From: Enoplosus armatus
Taxonomy: Eukaryota; Chordata; Actinopteri; Centrarchiformes; Enoplosidae
Length of the DNA: 64,000 bases
NCBI RefSeq assembly: GCF_043641665.1
Contig: NC_092189.1
Span: forward strand, 17,328,833 to 17,392,832
Direction of reading: 5' to 3'
Under the pieces are notes generated by a model. The model had not been told where the DNA came from. It was given only the letters and a program-made list of their open reading frames with translations, and searched no databases. A program made the position numbers and the translations under genes. Shown piece after piece: positions 38,612 through 51,225 of the stretch. Within the stretch, counting starts at the first letter, position 1; each line of letters starts with the position of its first letter.

Positions 38612-41600
38612 CTCTCTGCACATGCACATGCTCTTACTGGACTAAGCACACACATGTTGGAGTGTTTGTGTGTAGATGGATGTAGAAAAATGGGCTTGTA
38701 GTTTCAGATAAAGGCTGTAAAATGGACTTAATCATCGTGGTAATGATGACAAAGTGTGTGAATACTTACGTCATTAAGTTGTGATCACTAATTAAAATGC
38801 TTTTTTGTCACGTTACAAGTGTGCTTTGATCATTCACAGCTGCAGTCACATGGTAGGATTTTGGTCTTGACATTGTGAGTCAGAAATTTGATGCAGCCTG
38901 TCCGTCGCCAAACCTCTAAATCGGTGGAGTTTTTTGATCGACGACCAAAAGCTTCACCATGTTTCTTTCGCATTTGTCAGCTCAAAATCACACAGTATAA
39001 AGGTTCCTCAAAAGAGTGAAAAAATTAGAGTCAAGCCTCAAATGTCTCAAGGCTGTTACTACTGTGTGTGGAGACGTGTATTTGTTTTGTCCTCTGTTAT
39101 GGATTTTGACAGTGTTATTGCTGACTGATGGTGCATAAGAAAGAAGCCCTCACTCTCTTCACTCATTCTGACGGTCTTAGACCAAAACATGACATTTAGC
39201 TTGATGGTTCATATTGCTGAATCTGTGACTCCACATCAGCTGCTCTGCTGGAGACGTGTCAACAAGAAGACACTGTGTTTGTTTTAAGAAAAACAACCCC
39301 AACCACCAAAATATGCTCAGAAATCCAATCTGCTGTTTTAAATTGAATTTGGCTGCAATTTTACAGAATCTGACACAGAGGCTTGTTTATAATTATCATA
39401 TTGACACATCTGTGAACTTTTGCATTTTTGTTATTGAATTAAGGGGTTAAACAAAATATGTAATATTTTTTAATGGATGTGCTAAAACAAATACACAAGG
39501 GATTCATTTGATCAGATACATTCTTACTCTAAACACACACTTAATTTTCCCTCAGTCAACATTTTAAGTTGTGAGCACAACAGAGCAAATAAACAGCATT
39601 TCGTGCTGCAGTTGTGCACATGTAAAGGAATATCAGCTTGGAGTCTGATTGGATTACCATGGCAAAGCAAATGGAGCAAAGCAGATCAACAAAGTAACAA
39701 TAGAAAAATGTGCAGGCGTAGAGGGAAGCACATACACACAGTAACTCAGCCCCGAGCAGTCAGATCATGTCTGTTGAAGGTAGTGTGCTGACCTGAGTTC
39801 AGAGTGCTAGAAGCAGGTGAAGCCGGGATGTAACCCTGGAGACGACTTTTTGTCTGATCTCTATGTTTTCCTGGGTCAGACAGAGTCTTATTTAATCCTT
39901 TTATAGTACAAAGTACATAAAGTAACAGAAAACCAGGCACACTGGCACAAACAGGATCACACTTTGACAGAAAAAATACATTAATGATAATCATTTGAAT
40001 AAATAAATGACATGCGTAGACATGGCGTACCGGTGAATATCTACACAGCAGGTCTTCATGCTCAGTTTATAAATGCTGCTCATGGCTCAGATTTTCCCAT
40101 AGCCCCTCCAGTATGAACTGTCAGTGAGGGTGAAAAGTCACGCTTGTACAGAGAGAACAATAGCGTCCACGTCCATTTTCTTACCAACTCTTCTGCCACT
40201 TAGTTTGAACACATTTCTGTGATGGAAGTTGTTTAAGTTTTGACTGAATTCAGACTTTTCTTTAACTTTTTTTCTGTTGCTGTCTTCAATGCTGACTCCC
40301 GGCCCTGCCAAACTGCAATGACCAACAATTTGTCCAACAGTATCAGGCTGATGATGTGAAATTGACTTTGTGTTATGACATTGTCAGATCTGAGTAAGGT
40401 CTAATTTTAAACACTTACTGGAGCCAGATTTGACCCAAACAAGAAATCTGTTTGGCAATTTTTACCGATTAGAAAATTGTATGAGAGGAAATAAATCAGA
40501 GTTTTGAACAATTTCAACTGCAATGTGAATGTAGGCTCAGATATAAATCTAGACAGTCAGGATGTTGTTGTTGTCCAGTGTACAGTATTCTTTAGGGCTT
40601 CTTCTAAGTCAGTCAAAAGATTGCCTTTTTTCCTGTATAATAAAACAAACAAACACTGCTATAAACTTTTACAATCCCAGTCTTGTCTCACATTTTAATT
40701 AAAACAGAGAAGACTGGAGGTAAAGATGGGGACAGCGAATGAGCAGTGCGGTGCCTGACCATTTCTCTGCTCCAGTGCTGAATGTTACCAAATTTAGCTA
40801 AACTACTTGTGAAGCAAATGCCGGCACTGCTTCCTCTATTGCCGTCCAGTGTGTATGACCAGGACACACACTTTCTATCTTTGTGACTGTGAGCAAATCT
40901 GAAATTTTTACATCACAGATGATGGTCAAAAACATGAGACCTAAAATGTGACACTTGACATGTAGGATGTTACAGGAGCTTATTGTTGAGCAGCTGCTCC
41001 GGTTTGTAGTTTAATTGAATGAATAAATTAATTATATAGTATTTTTCTAAACCTTTGGTAAGGTGTATCGATGAACAACAGATCTGGTCCTAATTAGCGA
41101 CTCACAGTGACATAAACCTCAACCTCCCCGGTACAATACTGGTGACTTTCTTAGAAAATGTTCATTCAGGTAAAGCCAGAGTATTCTTATTCATCACTGC
41201 TGAACATTTTCCAACCATATAGCCGCGTTGTAGATCAACTTAACCTCAAGACAACCATTGGCTTCTATTCAATTCAGTACAGTATGAAAATCACTCACTT
41301 GAGCTATACACTATTTATTAGGTAAAAGTGCAGTACAAAAAAAATTGTATTACTGTATTTTACTGACTCTTGAAAAGTCTTATCACTTACTTACAGTGCG
41401 TCCTGACTCTAAAATACGAGAGGCGGCTGCCAAACCAAATCAAACCCAGAAGACAGACAATAACAAAACATTGATATCGTGAAAAGGTACATCACGTAAC
41501 AACGTTGCTATTCAGCAGCCAGCTATTGTTTTTCGGTCTCAACAAATACAGATAAGAATACAATTAGTGAAATCTGTGAACGCCCCAGACAGATACAGAG

Positions 41601-42379
41601 ATACAGTCTAATGGAAAACAGTACATCCTGGTGCGCTGTAGTAATAATTGGATCTGATTTTATGGCTCTGTTTCTCTTCTGCTGCTTCACTCCTGCATCA
41701 CTTATCTCTCTCCCTCCGTTGTTATCCATCTTCCTCTTCTCCACCTCACCAGAAGAAGTCATTCATCGCTCTAGCAACCTAGCGGTGCTTTCATTATCAC
41801 CCGCCTCCTCTCCCTCTGTCACCTGGCTAAAGACGGATGTCGGGGTCATCAACAGGAGGCAGAGGAAGTCAGGCGAACCACCACACTATCACAGCTCTTC
41901 ATCTTCATGGTGTTTAGTTCAGCAGCATCGTGTCACTGATAACTTTTTCCATCCCTCCCACTACTACTAATGCATAATAGCTCATCGAACTAGATTTCTC
42001 TTTCTCTGTTGACTCTTCCTGAAAGAAAAAAAAAAAATCCATGTCAGTCCTCTTGAGCGAACATTGCATCATTGTTTTGTTGTACTTTCATTTCAGTTTT
42101 GTCTCAGTCAAGTTTTTGTCATCAAGGGGATGGAGATGCACGGCATTGCATACACACACGTGCACACAATGGCCTCCTTTCTCTGCCGCTGTCAGCTGCA
42201 GGTGCACTGGAGACTCATGGGAGAGGGCAATGCATTTCCATTTCAAAAAAAGGCTGGGGATGTGTGTGAGAGTACAAATGTGTGTGTATTCATGTGTGCC
42301 CAGGTGCAATTTAAATCAGTACCTGTGAATACAGGTTCTGTGTTTTCTGAAATTTCTTTGAGATGTTAAAGGTCATCAT

Positions 42380-42535
42380 TCAAAGACTAAAGAGGAGGAG
42401 AGGTGGAGACAGAGAGCAAGCGAGAGAGTGTGTAATAGTTTATCAGTGTGTGTGTGTGTGTGTGTGAGAAAGACAGATCTCAAGAAAGAAAAGAAAGTCA
42501 GAGAGAGAGAATGAGAAAAAAACAAGAGACTAAGT
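42380..42535. repeat. Purine-rich stretch with a GT microsatellite
   Basis: AG-rich sequence is interrupted by (GT)n at 42446-42467. It lies about 330 bp upstream of exon b and contributes no coding frame. Confidence 0.7.
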
Positions 42536-42863
42536 AAAAATAGTTTAAATATTCACGTTTTTCGTCAGATGATTTATTCATGAGCGGCTGACATATTCAG
42601 TTATTTATAAACTTCTTGTGTGTCACCACTGTTGACAGAAGTGTTGCTCTGTGTTCATGGAGGAAGTTCACAATGTAAACTGGAACATGAAACAGCCAGC
42701 ATGTGCTCAAATGATGCCACAGTAAAGGTTAGCTGTGACTGAGTAGCATTTAGGAAACCGAAGCTAATTTCTTAATGTGTGTGCCCTGTGTGTCTCTGCT
42801 TCCCCGGCAGCTGCTGTGGTACTTGCTATGTATTCTCATCCATGTTTCTCTCCCTGACTCCAG

Positions 42864-43019
42864 ATTTTGACCCCAGTCTCGGGCTGATGACTGGCATTGC
42901 CCCCATAAATCCCATGATGCCCGGCCTGGGCCTGCCGCCCCCGCCCCTCTCCCAGGATGTACCAGTCGTCAAGGAGATCATCCACTGCAAGAGCTGCACG
43001 CTGTTTCCTCCCAACCCCA
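42864..43019 (+). CDS. enox2: enox2 coding exon b: proline-rich linker with CKSC motif
   Basis: This 156-bp exon has acceptor CTGACTCCAG and donor CCCCA|GTAAGT, phase 1 at both ends. It encodes (D)FDPSLGLMTGIAPINPMMP, GLGLPPPPLSQDVPVV and KEIIHCKSCTLFPPNP. The FDPxLGxMTGIxPIxPMMPGLG and VVKEIIHCKSCTLFPPNP blocks match ENOX2 closely (about human residues 62-113, by alignment from memory). The two cysteines (TGC at 42986 and 42995) form a CxxC pair just before the RRM. Whether they take part in disulfide exchange is not shown by the sequence. The region is otherwise Pro/Gly-rich and probably flexible. Confidence 0.95.
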
Positions 43020-44003
43020 GTAAGTCTCATAGTAAGTTATCGCTGCTGTTGTAACAGATTTGAGCGTCACAGAAACGCCGCAAGCTGACCCGTCGTCAGC
43101 GAACCGGGAGCATGTTTTATTTATCGTGTGCATTATCTATGACTTATCTCTGTCCTCGTCCTCACACTTGGGCTCTGGAGAGACACCTATGCACCACTTC
43201 AGATATTGTGTGACAACGAAGAAGAAGTGAGTATTCCTCCTTAATGTCACCTTTAATACCTTCTTTGTATGTCTATGCAGCAGAGCGCAGCTGATTTCCA
43301 TTCATCAGGAAGGGAGGGGAGGAATTAAAGGAGGTGTGTGTATGCATGCGGGCGTGCGCTTGTGTGATGTCTGTGAATGTATAATTGGAGGACTGACCTC
43401 TGTGAACACATAATGCAGCGCTGCTGTCTTCAATATGCCGGGCCAAAGAGGTAATGTCCTCTGTCCTCCTCTTGGTTCCACTCACCCTTATCAGCTGTAT
43501 CTTTTCTTAATCTCTCTTCGCCTGCTCGCTCTACTGTCCCATATACATGCTTCTCCCTCTCTCTTTCTCTCTTTTCTCCATCATATACTGCATCTCCTTT
43601 CTTCCCACCTCCTGTTTAAGGGGTCAAATCCACTTAATTACCTGATCACCTCTGAGTCTTCCAGCTACTAGCTCCAGTTCAAGAGGTCTCTGTCAGGCTC
43701 TGACTGTTACATATGTATATGTGCAAACACACACTCTCTTTGGCACACACATACCTGGACACACACACATACATGGACATGTTTTATTTTAAAGTGATTG
43801 TGCATCAGGATCTGAAATGAATGGGGGTCTCATATCCTTGAACCCTCACAAAATAGGGTATGAAATTAAGGATGAAGGGGCTAAAAGTCCCTGTTCTCAT
43901 GATTATGAAGCATTTTTTAATTGTCGTTGTTATTTATAGCTACAGTACACGATAGATGATTCATGGTAATTGGGTTAATCTTTCCATTGTGTTCTGAAGG
44001 AAT

Positions 44004-44023
44004 TTATTATTATTATTATTATT
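44004..44023. repeat. (TTA)n microsatellite
   Basis: Six to seven TTA units. Confidence 0.85.
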
Positions 44024-45559
44024 AAAAGGGCAAGCGAGCTCTCAGCCTGAACCAGGAGAAAATGTTGGCAGCACGTGTTGACCATACGTAATAGCAGGTC
44101 AACAAAAGTTAAACAGCCAACATTATATAAAGCTGAGCCACAGATGAGTGGAATAGGGACCGAAACACCATTCCTATACTCAGTGGTGGTTCTGGGATGG
44201 CTCCCAAAGGTGCCATTGCCTCTGTGACAAGTCCAGTCCCCCTTATAGCCTCCATAAAATGACACTGCAGTTTATGCCAAGATGCAGGCAAATTTTGTTA
44301 TTTCATATTTCAATACATTTACCCCTGCAAAGCATCTGCATAAGATTAGGTAATATAACAATATATAGTGTGAGATGATTTCTCTATGCCATTTATACTA
44401 TAGTCATTGTAATATCTCTGGTTTTATGGGGCCGTTGTGGGTAATGTTACAAAGGCATTATCAGGACTGCTTAATGACAATAGGAGATTTATAGTATTTA
44501 GTCCCACAAACAGACATTTCCATCTCGTTATTATCTATATGGATGCATATAAGATGCAAAGTGGGAAATCTTTCATATCATTCATTCCTTCTCAACCAGA
44601 CAGTCATCTAATCTTCATCCTCCCAAACATCTTAAAAGCAGAGGTCAACTGTCAACGTTCTTTTAAAAGAATATTATTTAGGTCATAAATAAGCCCCATT
44701 TTCATTGTGATTTGTATGTAATTTGTTTGATTTTAACCAAACACATTTTAAACAAAACTAAATGGCTTTTCAATTAATTTTCAGTTACTTCATCGTAGAT
44801 ATATTAATATCTTGGAATAAACATCAAAAGTAACCTGAAAATAAAACACTTCGCAGTGAGCATGGTCTGCAGTCACACTTTTCCCTCACACTTACATTCT
44901 GTAAATAATTTAACGTGATGCCAGTGTACATTCCCTCTGGTGGGAACTTTCTCCCTTCTGTTGGGAAAGAAAAAGTCTTTTTTAGGGCAGCCTCACATGT
45001 CAGATGGAGATCACATCAATTTTAACTTAGACGATAGTGGGAGCTCCTCACTACAACCAGTGTGGGAGTCTGCCTTTGATACCAAGTGTGTTTGAGTGTA
45101 TAAAGCGTCAATGTCAGTGGTTTAATGCAGACAGAAAAAACAATCACACGCTTTAAGTTAATTATTAAATCTTTCCCCCGCACCTTTAGACCTTAGCAAG
45201 GGCTGCGTTAGTGATCAGAGACAAGCTCACGGATGAACACAGTGAACCTTTATACAGAGTTCATTCTAATCCTGAGGCTGAATGAGGAGTCGGGCTGTTA
45301 ACTGCTCAATGTTACAACACAAGAACCTGTCATGAACACTCATAGTGTGACCTGAGGTTACATTATTTCCCAGTGTGAGCACTTTCCCATTTTCTTACCT
45401 TTTTGTGTCCATGCAGGCACAGAATCGAAAGTAGCCATGCCCTCCAGTCCTTAAGAGCCCTGTGAATAAGTGATGGTTATCCTTGAATTCAAGCTTTCAC
45501 TTCACTTTCTGTGTCTTTTTATTGTGTGTATGACAAAATATGTAAAATAACCAGCCAAG

Positions 45560-45760
45560 AAGCAAGAGCGAGCTTTAAAAAAACAATCATGAGCCGGGAT
45601 TGAGATGCAGCTCATGCGGGTACAGATTGCCTGTACACTGCTAAGGTTAAGGACTCCATCTCCTATGGGCCACTCACACTCAAACTTTAGGCAGCCATGC
45701 TACTTGTAAAGCACTTTGGATAAAAGCATCCACCCAATGGCGTGTTAAGATATAATGTAG
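45560..45760. repeat. Probable SINE/LINE-derived fragment
   Basis: The stretch ends in TACTTGTAAAGCACTTTGGATAAAAGCATC, written here as its two halves TACTTGTAAAGCACTTTGG and ATAAAAGCATCCACC. This resembles the CTTTGGATAAAAGCGTC tail of common fish retroposons (memory). The upstream part is not recognisable. Confidence 0.4.
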
Positions 45761-45940
45761 GGCATCCATTAAGCTGCTTGAATGAAATCTCTCACTTTAA
45801 CCCTTTCCTCCGTCTTCTCTACAATAGTATCTCCACATATCTTTGTGATATTTCCTGCCACAGTCTCATTCTTGCTCACCTCTTCTCTCGTACCATCCAT
45901 CTCCTCCTATTCATTTCCTTTCCTTCTTGTCACCTTTAAG

Positions 45941-46023
45941 GCAAGAAGTGCGCCATAGACGAGAATGGGTCCAAAAAGTTAGTCTTCAGAGGAAGCCAAT
46001 TTACTCCCGACATGAAAGAGTAG
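45941..46023 (+). other. Candidate alternative terminal exon of enox2 (weak)
   Basis: A pyrimidine-rich tract ends in CTTTAAG at 45940. The frame that follows reads KKCAIDENGSKKLVFRGSQF then TPDMKE and stops at TAG 46021-46023. With that acceptor the entry phase is 1, so joining from exon b keeps the frame and would yield a product ending before the RRM. No AATAAA is seen shortly downstream, and 27 open codons can arise by chance. Confidence 0.12.
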
Positions 46024-46601
46024 CACTTTCTTTTTTCCCCACTTTCCTTTGAAAGATGCTGCTGTTGCCTTCTACAATAGACCAAAAGGGTGTCAAAACT
46101 GTCCTTTGAAACCAGTAAGAAGACATTCCTTAGTTGCAGACATTTTTTAAAGAGAAGAAAGGGAAAATGCCATCTAAATAACAGCGTTTCAGGGTAGGAA
46201 TTTAACACAGCAATTTATTTGAACAGATGGGAAGACATTCACCCAGAACTGAACAGAGCCATTGAGGAGATTTTTTGGCTCACTGGTAGAGTTTCCGCTG
46301 TAATTGAAGCCTCTGGGGTTCTTCTAAGGGGGTCACAGCATGATAAAACTCCCCCACAGGCGACAACGCAGGGGGTCACAATAGAAGCTGACATGCGTCT
46401 TTCTTTAAACTTATCTTTAAAATGAGTGTCATAGGGTGTTTGTATAGTATATGTGTGTGTTTGGGGGAGCAAAATGGAAAACGTGGACAGAAATGTTGCT
46501 GTCAACAGTGTATTCTTTCACTTAGTGTGCTATATGTGGAGTTAGAGGATGATTGTGAGTCAGTGCTCTGTTTCCTAAGGTATTTGTTGTGTTTCCGGCA
46601 G

Positions 46602-46603
<2 letters not shown>

Positions 46604-46656
<53 letters not shown>
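46604..46656. repeat. (GT)n microsatellite
   Basis: About 26 GT units in intron b. Confidence 0.97.
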
Positions 46657-46657
<1 letters not shown>

Positions 46658-46894
46658 TGGGGATAGAGGGCAGCAGGTTACATATGGTGGTGATCACAGG
46701 AAGCAGGACCCCCAGCTACTCCACCTCCTACATTAAATGCAGCTTCCTCCTCTTTGACCTTTAATTGAACAGCACTGAAACTCAGTATCTCTCTCTCTGT
46801 CAGCCTTTCTTCATATCTGCATATCATACTTTTCTTTTTGAAGCTTTAATTATCTTTCTTTATATTCTACATATAGTATCTATTTTCATGTCAA

Positions 46895-47160
46895 GATTCA
46901 GATAATTAAGTTTAATTTAGAAAATTGTCAGAAGTGTGTGAAAAATACTCATCACAAATTCCTTGAGCCCAAAATTACATGCTCAACAATAGCTTCTTGT
47001 GTCAAACCAACGGTCCAAAACACAAAGATATACAATTTAAAAGCTCATGTGCTAGTAAAAATCTTCAAATTGCCTCACAGTCATCATTCTTTTCTGCCTG
47101 ATAAATGACTTAAACAATTAATTACTTGTCAAAATTGTCAGATTTTCTGTTGTTTGACTT
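46895..47160. repeat. Degraded hAT-like MITE, same family as 17093-17388
   Basis: The internal segments GTCAAACCAACGGTCCAAAA, CACAAAGATATACAATTTA and AATGACTTAAACAATTAATT correspond to GTCAGACCAACAGTCCAAAA, CCCCAAAGATTTAAATGAG and AATGATTACTTAAATGTTTA in the better copy. The ends are no longer recognisable. Confidence 0.5.
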
Positions 47161-48739
47161 CTTGATTTATCATAAACAACTGGACTGCATTAATGCACAG
47201 TAGTTGATTTGTCTTGACAGTAATGATTGTTGATAAATGTATAATTTTAAACAGTACACTCTGTCAATAAGTAGCCCCAGTTTCCATTCAGAGTTTGGAC
47301 TTTCTTCTCTTAACACAGAAAAACTTTTGATTTGATTAAACTCTGTCTTCCTCTGTCTCTTCCTCTTATTCCATGACTCCCGTACACACAGACTCAAACC
47401 CATTTTCGTCTCTCAGCCCTTTAATGCTGAAGACCTACATTTCATTTGCTGCTTCAGGGAATTACTCTGTGAGTGCCTTTAATGGTCATCACTTCCTCCG
47501 GCTCTTCTTTTTCCACCACTTCTTCATCTATGTCAGGCTTGTCTGTCTGTAATTACCCTAAAGTAAAAGACCAAAGATGCCCTTCACAACCCTCCTGACT
47601 ACGTGCCCACATTTCTAAAAAAGTCCCCAATATGGATTTCATCCTCCTTTCAAAGCCAAACATTTGGTAATGCAGTCACATCTCTAGAGTGTCTGGGAAA
47701 AAAAAAATGTTGGTTTTCAAAGGCAGGCTTTTATGAAGCAAGAGTGTCAGCTAAATGTCAGATTGTTACCTTGTTGTCCTTTTATATCGTCCGCCTCGCT
47801 CATCAGCCGAACTCTGTCAGAAATTGTAATTTAATGCTGAATCGTGCAATGAGCCGCAGCATGTTTTAGCTGACTGCAAAGTAAAGCCAGGAAGCTATCA
47901 CCTTGGTGCTGTCCTAGAGTTGGTGTGTGCGTGTTTTCTGGCTGTGAGTATGCGAGTGAGAGAGTGTGCATGTTCCGATTTTAATGCCATCATCATCGCC
48001 AAGGTCAGGGGACGAAGGCGTTTGGGCCATGCGCCAGAGCAAGCTGTGACATGAGGAGGACAAAGCCATAAAGTACCTTTGATGTGTTTTACCATAACTT
48101 TGCTACAGGCTCTTTAGCACTAAAGCGACAGGACTGGATAATAGCTCCTCTTGGGCCCATAATTTAAAATTTCAAGTCCAGCCTACTGAATGAAAAATAC
48201 ACTGTATTTTTTCTAATTTAGCAGATGATTGATGGGAAGTCGTATAATTTAGGCCACAGCTTTATAGCCATGGGAAAGTGATTTCAGCGGCTCAAAGTGT
48301 ACAAGAATGAGTCCTACATTTCAGCTCAGCTTGCTCTGTCGCTATAGTTTTATGATGGCTGCTGTAAGAACAGGATATTATAGGTTTTATATTTTGCCTA
48401 CAACTTATGAGTATTTGAACATTTACATAATATTCTTAGGTAGCTTTCACAGCTGTAGTTCAGTTCACTTAACCGACAATAACATTAACAATTACATTTA
48501 CATACAAAACAACGATTACATTTCACTGTGATTGTACCTTATATGATTACATGTGGCAAATAAACTTGATTGATGACCTCTGCTGTTTTAAGCCTCATAC
48601 GAACACTTTTTCAAAATCCATTTTTATGTTTTATATTTATTCACTTTATATATGTAACAGTTATTGTAGTCATTTTATTTTAAGCTCACATTAGATTGAT
48701 ATGTGTAGTATCTATTTATTACTGAGAAATACACTCAGT

Positions 48740-49045
48740 TTCCATTTTATCAGCCTGCAATAAATTCTGTCTGGAGGGTTATGATGTTCTTTTTTGTTGA
48801 AATTGTTTTAGAGAGGTGTTGATTCAACTTTATGGTCACTTTTGAGGTTGCTGCTGTTGAAATGAATTGTGTCAAACCGAGAGGTGTTTCTAATATTCTA
48901 TCCATCACATTTATATCAGTGAGGGCACATGAAATATTAGAAACATCTCTCAGTAAAACTCAATACAATTCAACAGCAGCGCAAACTGCAGCCTCCAAAT
49001 TACCATAAAGTTTAATCAACACCTCCTGCATTTATTTTAGGACTT
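48740..49045. mobile_element. Foldback element with ~90-bp arms
   Basis: Arm 48813-48900 (AGGTGTTGATTCAACTTTAT ... GTTTCTAATATTCTA) is the imperfect reverse complement of arm 48932-49025 (AAATATTAGAAACATCTCTC ... TTTAATCAACACCTC). The loop is ~30 bases. The flanking CAGCCTGCAATAAATTCTG links it to the repeat family at 17065-17440. It is non-coding. Confidence 0.8.
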
Positions 49046-49569
49046 TTATTGTTTTATTAGACTGCATTAGTTTTAGCTTCATATATTTCATAAACTGGCG
49101 ACTGAGTGGAGGAAAACTCTCCTGTTTTTGTCCAAACTAAGGAAGAAAAATATAGTTATGAAAAATATATATTGTTGACCTTTAATTCTGGTGGGTTTCG
49201 TGTTCACACTGATTTATTACAAATGAACCAAGAGCTGTAAGCTTGAAATCAAATGTACTGACAGGTAACATGTCATCCTGCATCATCAGCGCTACATGGA
49301 CCCAGAAGGGAGAGTCAAATACTGATGACTGGCAGCACGTCATGCTTCCCTGTAATGCGTCTAATGTGTTTACTTTCCCTTTCTGCTGTTCACAGCTCAT
49401 GAGGAAATAATTGATTATGTGCATTATTAGTTGAGAGTCCTGACTGCAGCCAGACCTAACATGTCATGAATAATGACAAACAGGTAAAATCAGGACAAAA
49501 AGCAGGCGTACTGTATCGTAGTGTTACAGGGGGAAATAGTGACTGTGTGGCTGCTTTGTTTCACTCACT

Positions 49570-49745
49570 TTTTAAAGAAATAGTTCGACATTTTGGGAAA
49601 TAAGGTTGCCGTGAGAAGATTGATACTACTCTCAATTATACGCTAAACATAAAGCTACAGCCAGCAGTGGATTAGCTTAGCTTAGCATTAAGACTGGAAA
49701 CAGAGGAAAACAGCAAGCTTGGTTCTGTCCAAATGTAACCAAATC
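49570..49745. repeat. Foldback-family fragment, left arm only
   Basis: AATAGTTCGACATTTTGGGA, GTGAGAAGATTGATACT, AAAGCTACAGCCAGCAGTGG, ATTAGCTTAGCTTAGCATTA and GTTCTGTCCAAATGTAAC follow the left arm of the element at 26985-27602. No right arm was recognised downstream. Confidence 0.7.
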
Positions 49746-50379
49746 TAAAGCTTGATTTTTAAAGGGAAAAAGGTAAAAATCAAGGTTTAAAGCACCGTAA
49801 CTTAAAAATACAGCCTTTTCAATCCAGCTGTTGCAAATGTTCAGCCTCAAAGCCCAAACTTTACCCGAGCACTCTTTGCATTAAATGTTCAATCACTTAA
49901 CAACAATCTTTGCCAACCATAGTAACACCGCACTTGAGTTAAGCTTTTTTCCATCTTTTCTAGGTTGAATAACAGTGCTAACATCAAAGCCCAGATGGTT
50001 TAGCGTCCATCGATATTCTCAGTCCTCTCTGTGCAGACTTAACCAGTCACTCACGTCATAGCCTGATCTGTCTGAGATTAGATCAGTCAACATTTATCTT
50101 TGTTCAGTCAGTAACGTCCTTCATGCTTCGGACCATCGACACAAAAGGATCAGCCTCTCTCTGGCCAGGAGGATTTGATTTTCATGCCGGGGAAGGCGTG
50201 ACGTGATTATCTCTGTAATATAAAAATGATTCAAGCATATTGTTCCATGTTATCACTTATCATTCTATATTTCCATCATGGTATGGTCATCGAGAAATCT
50301 TTCCCCTACTGCGCATCTCATCATCATGTACAGCAGATTTACTTCACTGAGCAGTTGGCTGGCTCGTCACTGTTGTGAG

Positions 50380-51225
50380 CATAACTGGCCTTCTTTCTGT
50401 GGCCGCCCCGACCCCCTGAGAGCAAACGGCCTTCACCCTATGTGTTACGTTTGATCCTACCCTCTCTTCTGATCAGCTCATTAAAGACTTCACCAAGACG
50501 GCCTTTTTTCCACCTACGTAACATAGCTAACATTAGGTATTTTCTTTTCTTTGGGAGATCCTAATTCACACCTTAATCTAGATTTGATTATTGTAATGCG
50601 TTGTTCTGAGGCCGCGTGCCAATAATGAAAGGCTTCGACTGGTTGAGAATGATGCAGCTAGGTCCCATATTGTGCTCTTTTCAGCTCTATATTTTTATTC
50701 TGGGATTCCACTAGGAAAGCTTTGCACGATTCACAGTTCAAAAAAGTCCTTATTTATCTTATACTGGCCCTTTATGCAGCCCCTCAGTCCACGCTCTGTG
50801 TGAAACAAGCCGTTTTAGATAAACTGAACAGCCTCCAAAAACTTGAAGAGTTGTCCTGAGCAGAGTGGTCAAATAACTTAGCGGGTGGATGAGCGTAACT
50901 AATACTAGAAAATATGACCATATTAGCTCCCTATCCATGTCAGATCAGACTTTAAGGTGTTTCTGATGACCTATAAAATTGTAAATGGACTCGCCCCTTC
51001 TTACCTGTTGGATCAGAGTAGAAGAGGGATCCCTCCTTTGTTGCTCTTCCTGAAGTTTCTTCCATTTATTTCCCAGTTAACTGAGCTTTTTTAGTTTTTC
51101 ACTTTTCCAAACCAAAGCTCTAAGAATAGAGGGTGTCGTATGCTGTACAGATTGTGAAGCCCCTTGAGGCACATTTGTGATCGTGGGCTGTATAAATACA
51201 GTTGACTTGACTTGACTTGACTTTC
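50380..51225 (+). mobile_element. Decayed L2/Rex1-like LINE (3' half of reverse transcriptase plus tail)
   Basis: Three remnants lie in order on the + strand. FHLRNIANIR is at about 50506-50535, SRFDYCNALF at 50577-50606, and FKVFLMTYKIVNGLAPSYL at about 50951-51007. These are the conserved thumb-region blocks of fish L2/Rex1-type reverse transcriptases. They fall in different frames with stops between, so the element is dead. The 3' end has GTGAAGCCCCTTGAGGCAC followed by TATAAATACAG and a short ACTTG pentamer repeat (51200-51221), as in LINE tails. The 5' part and endonuclease are absent. Confidence 0.8.

Larger units (their letters stand above)
26197..42863 (+). other. enox2: enox2 intron a (16.7 kb)
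   Basis: A GT-AG intron in phase 1. It contains a SINE-like tail, foldback elements, several GT/CA arrays, a 16-base G run, a LINE tail, a widespread teleost repeat, and a 47-bp direct repeat with a palindrome; all are listed separately. The largest open frame (minus strand, 38128-38655) crosses a CTG run and shows no recognisable domain. No nested gene was recognised. Stretches with no listed feature look like unique AT-rich intronic DNA. Confidence 0.85.

Noticed and set aside
38128..38655. 175-codon minus-strand open frame, the longest in the window
   Set aside because: It contains a poly-Ser run from (CTG)7 and a poly-Lys run from a T-rich stretch, has no recognisable domain, and has no splice or promoter context.
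46270..46330. tRNA-like sequence GGCTCACTGGTAGAGTTTCC ... CTCTGGGGTTCTTC
   Set aside because: The A-box-like part is suggestive, but there is no proper B box or cloverleaf. At best it is a heavily decayed SINE head.
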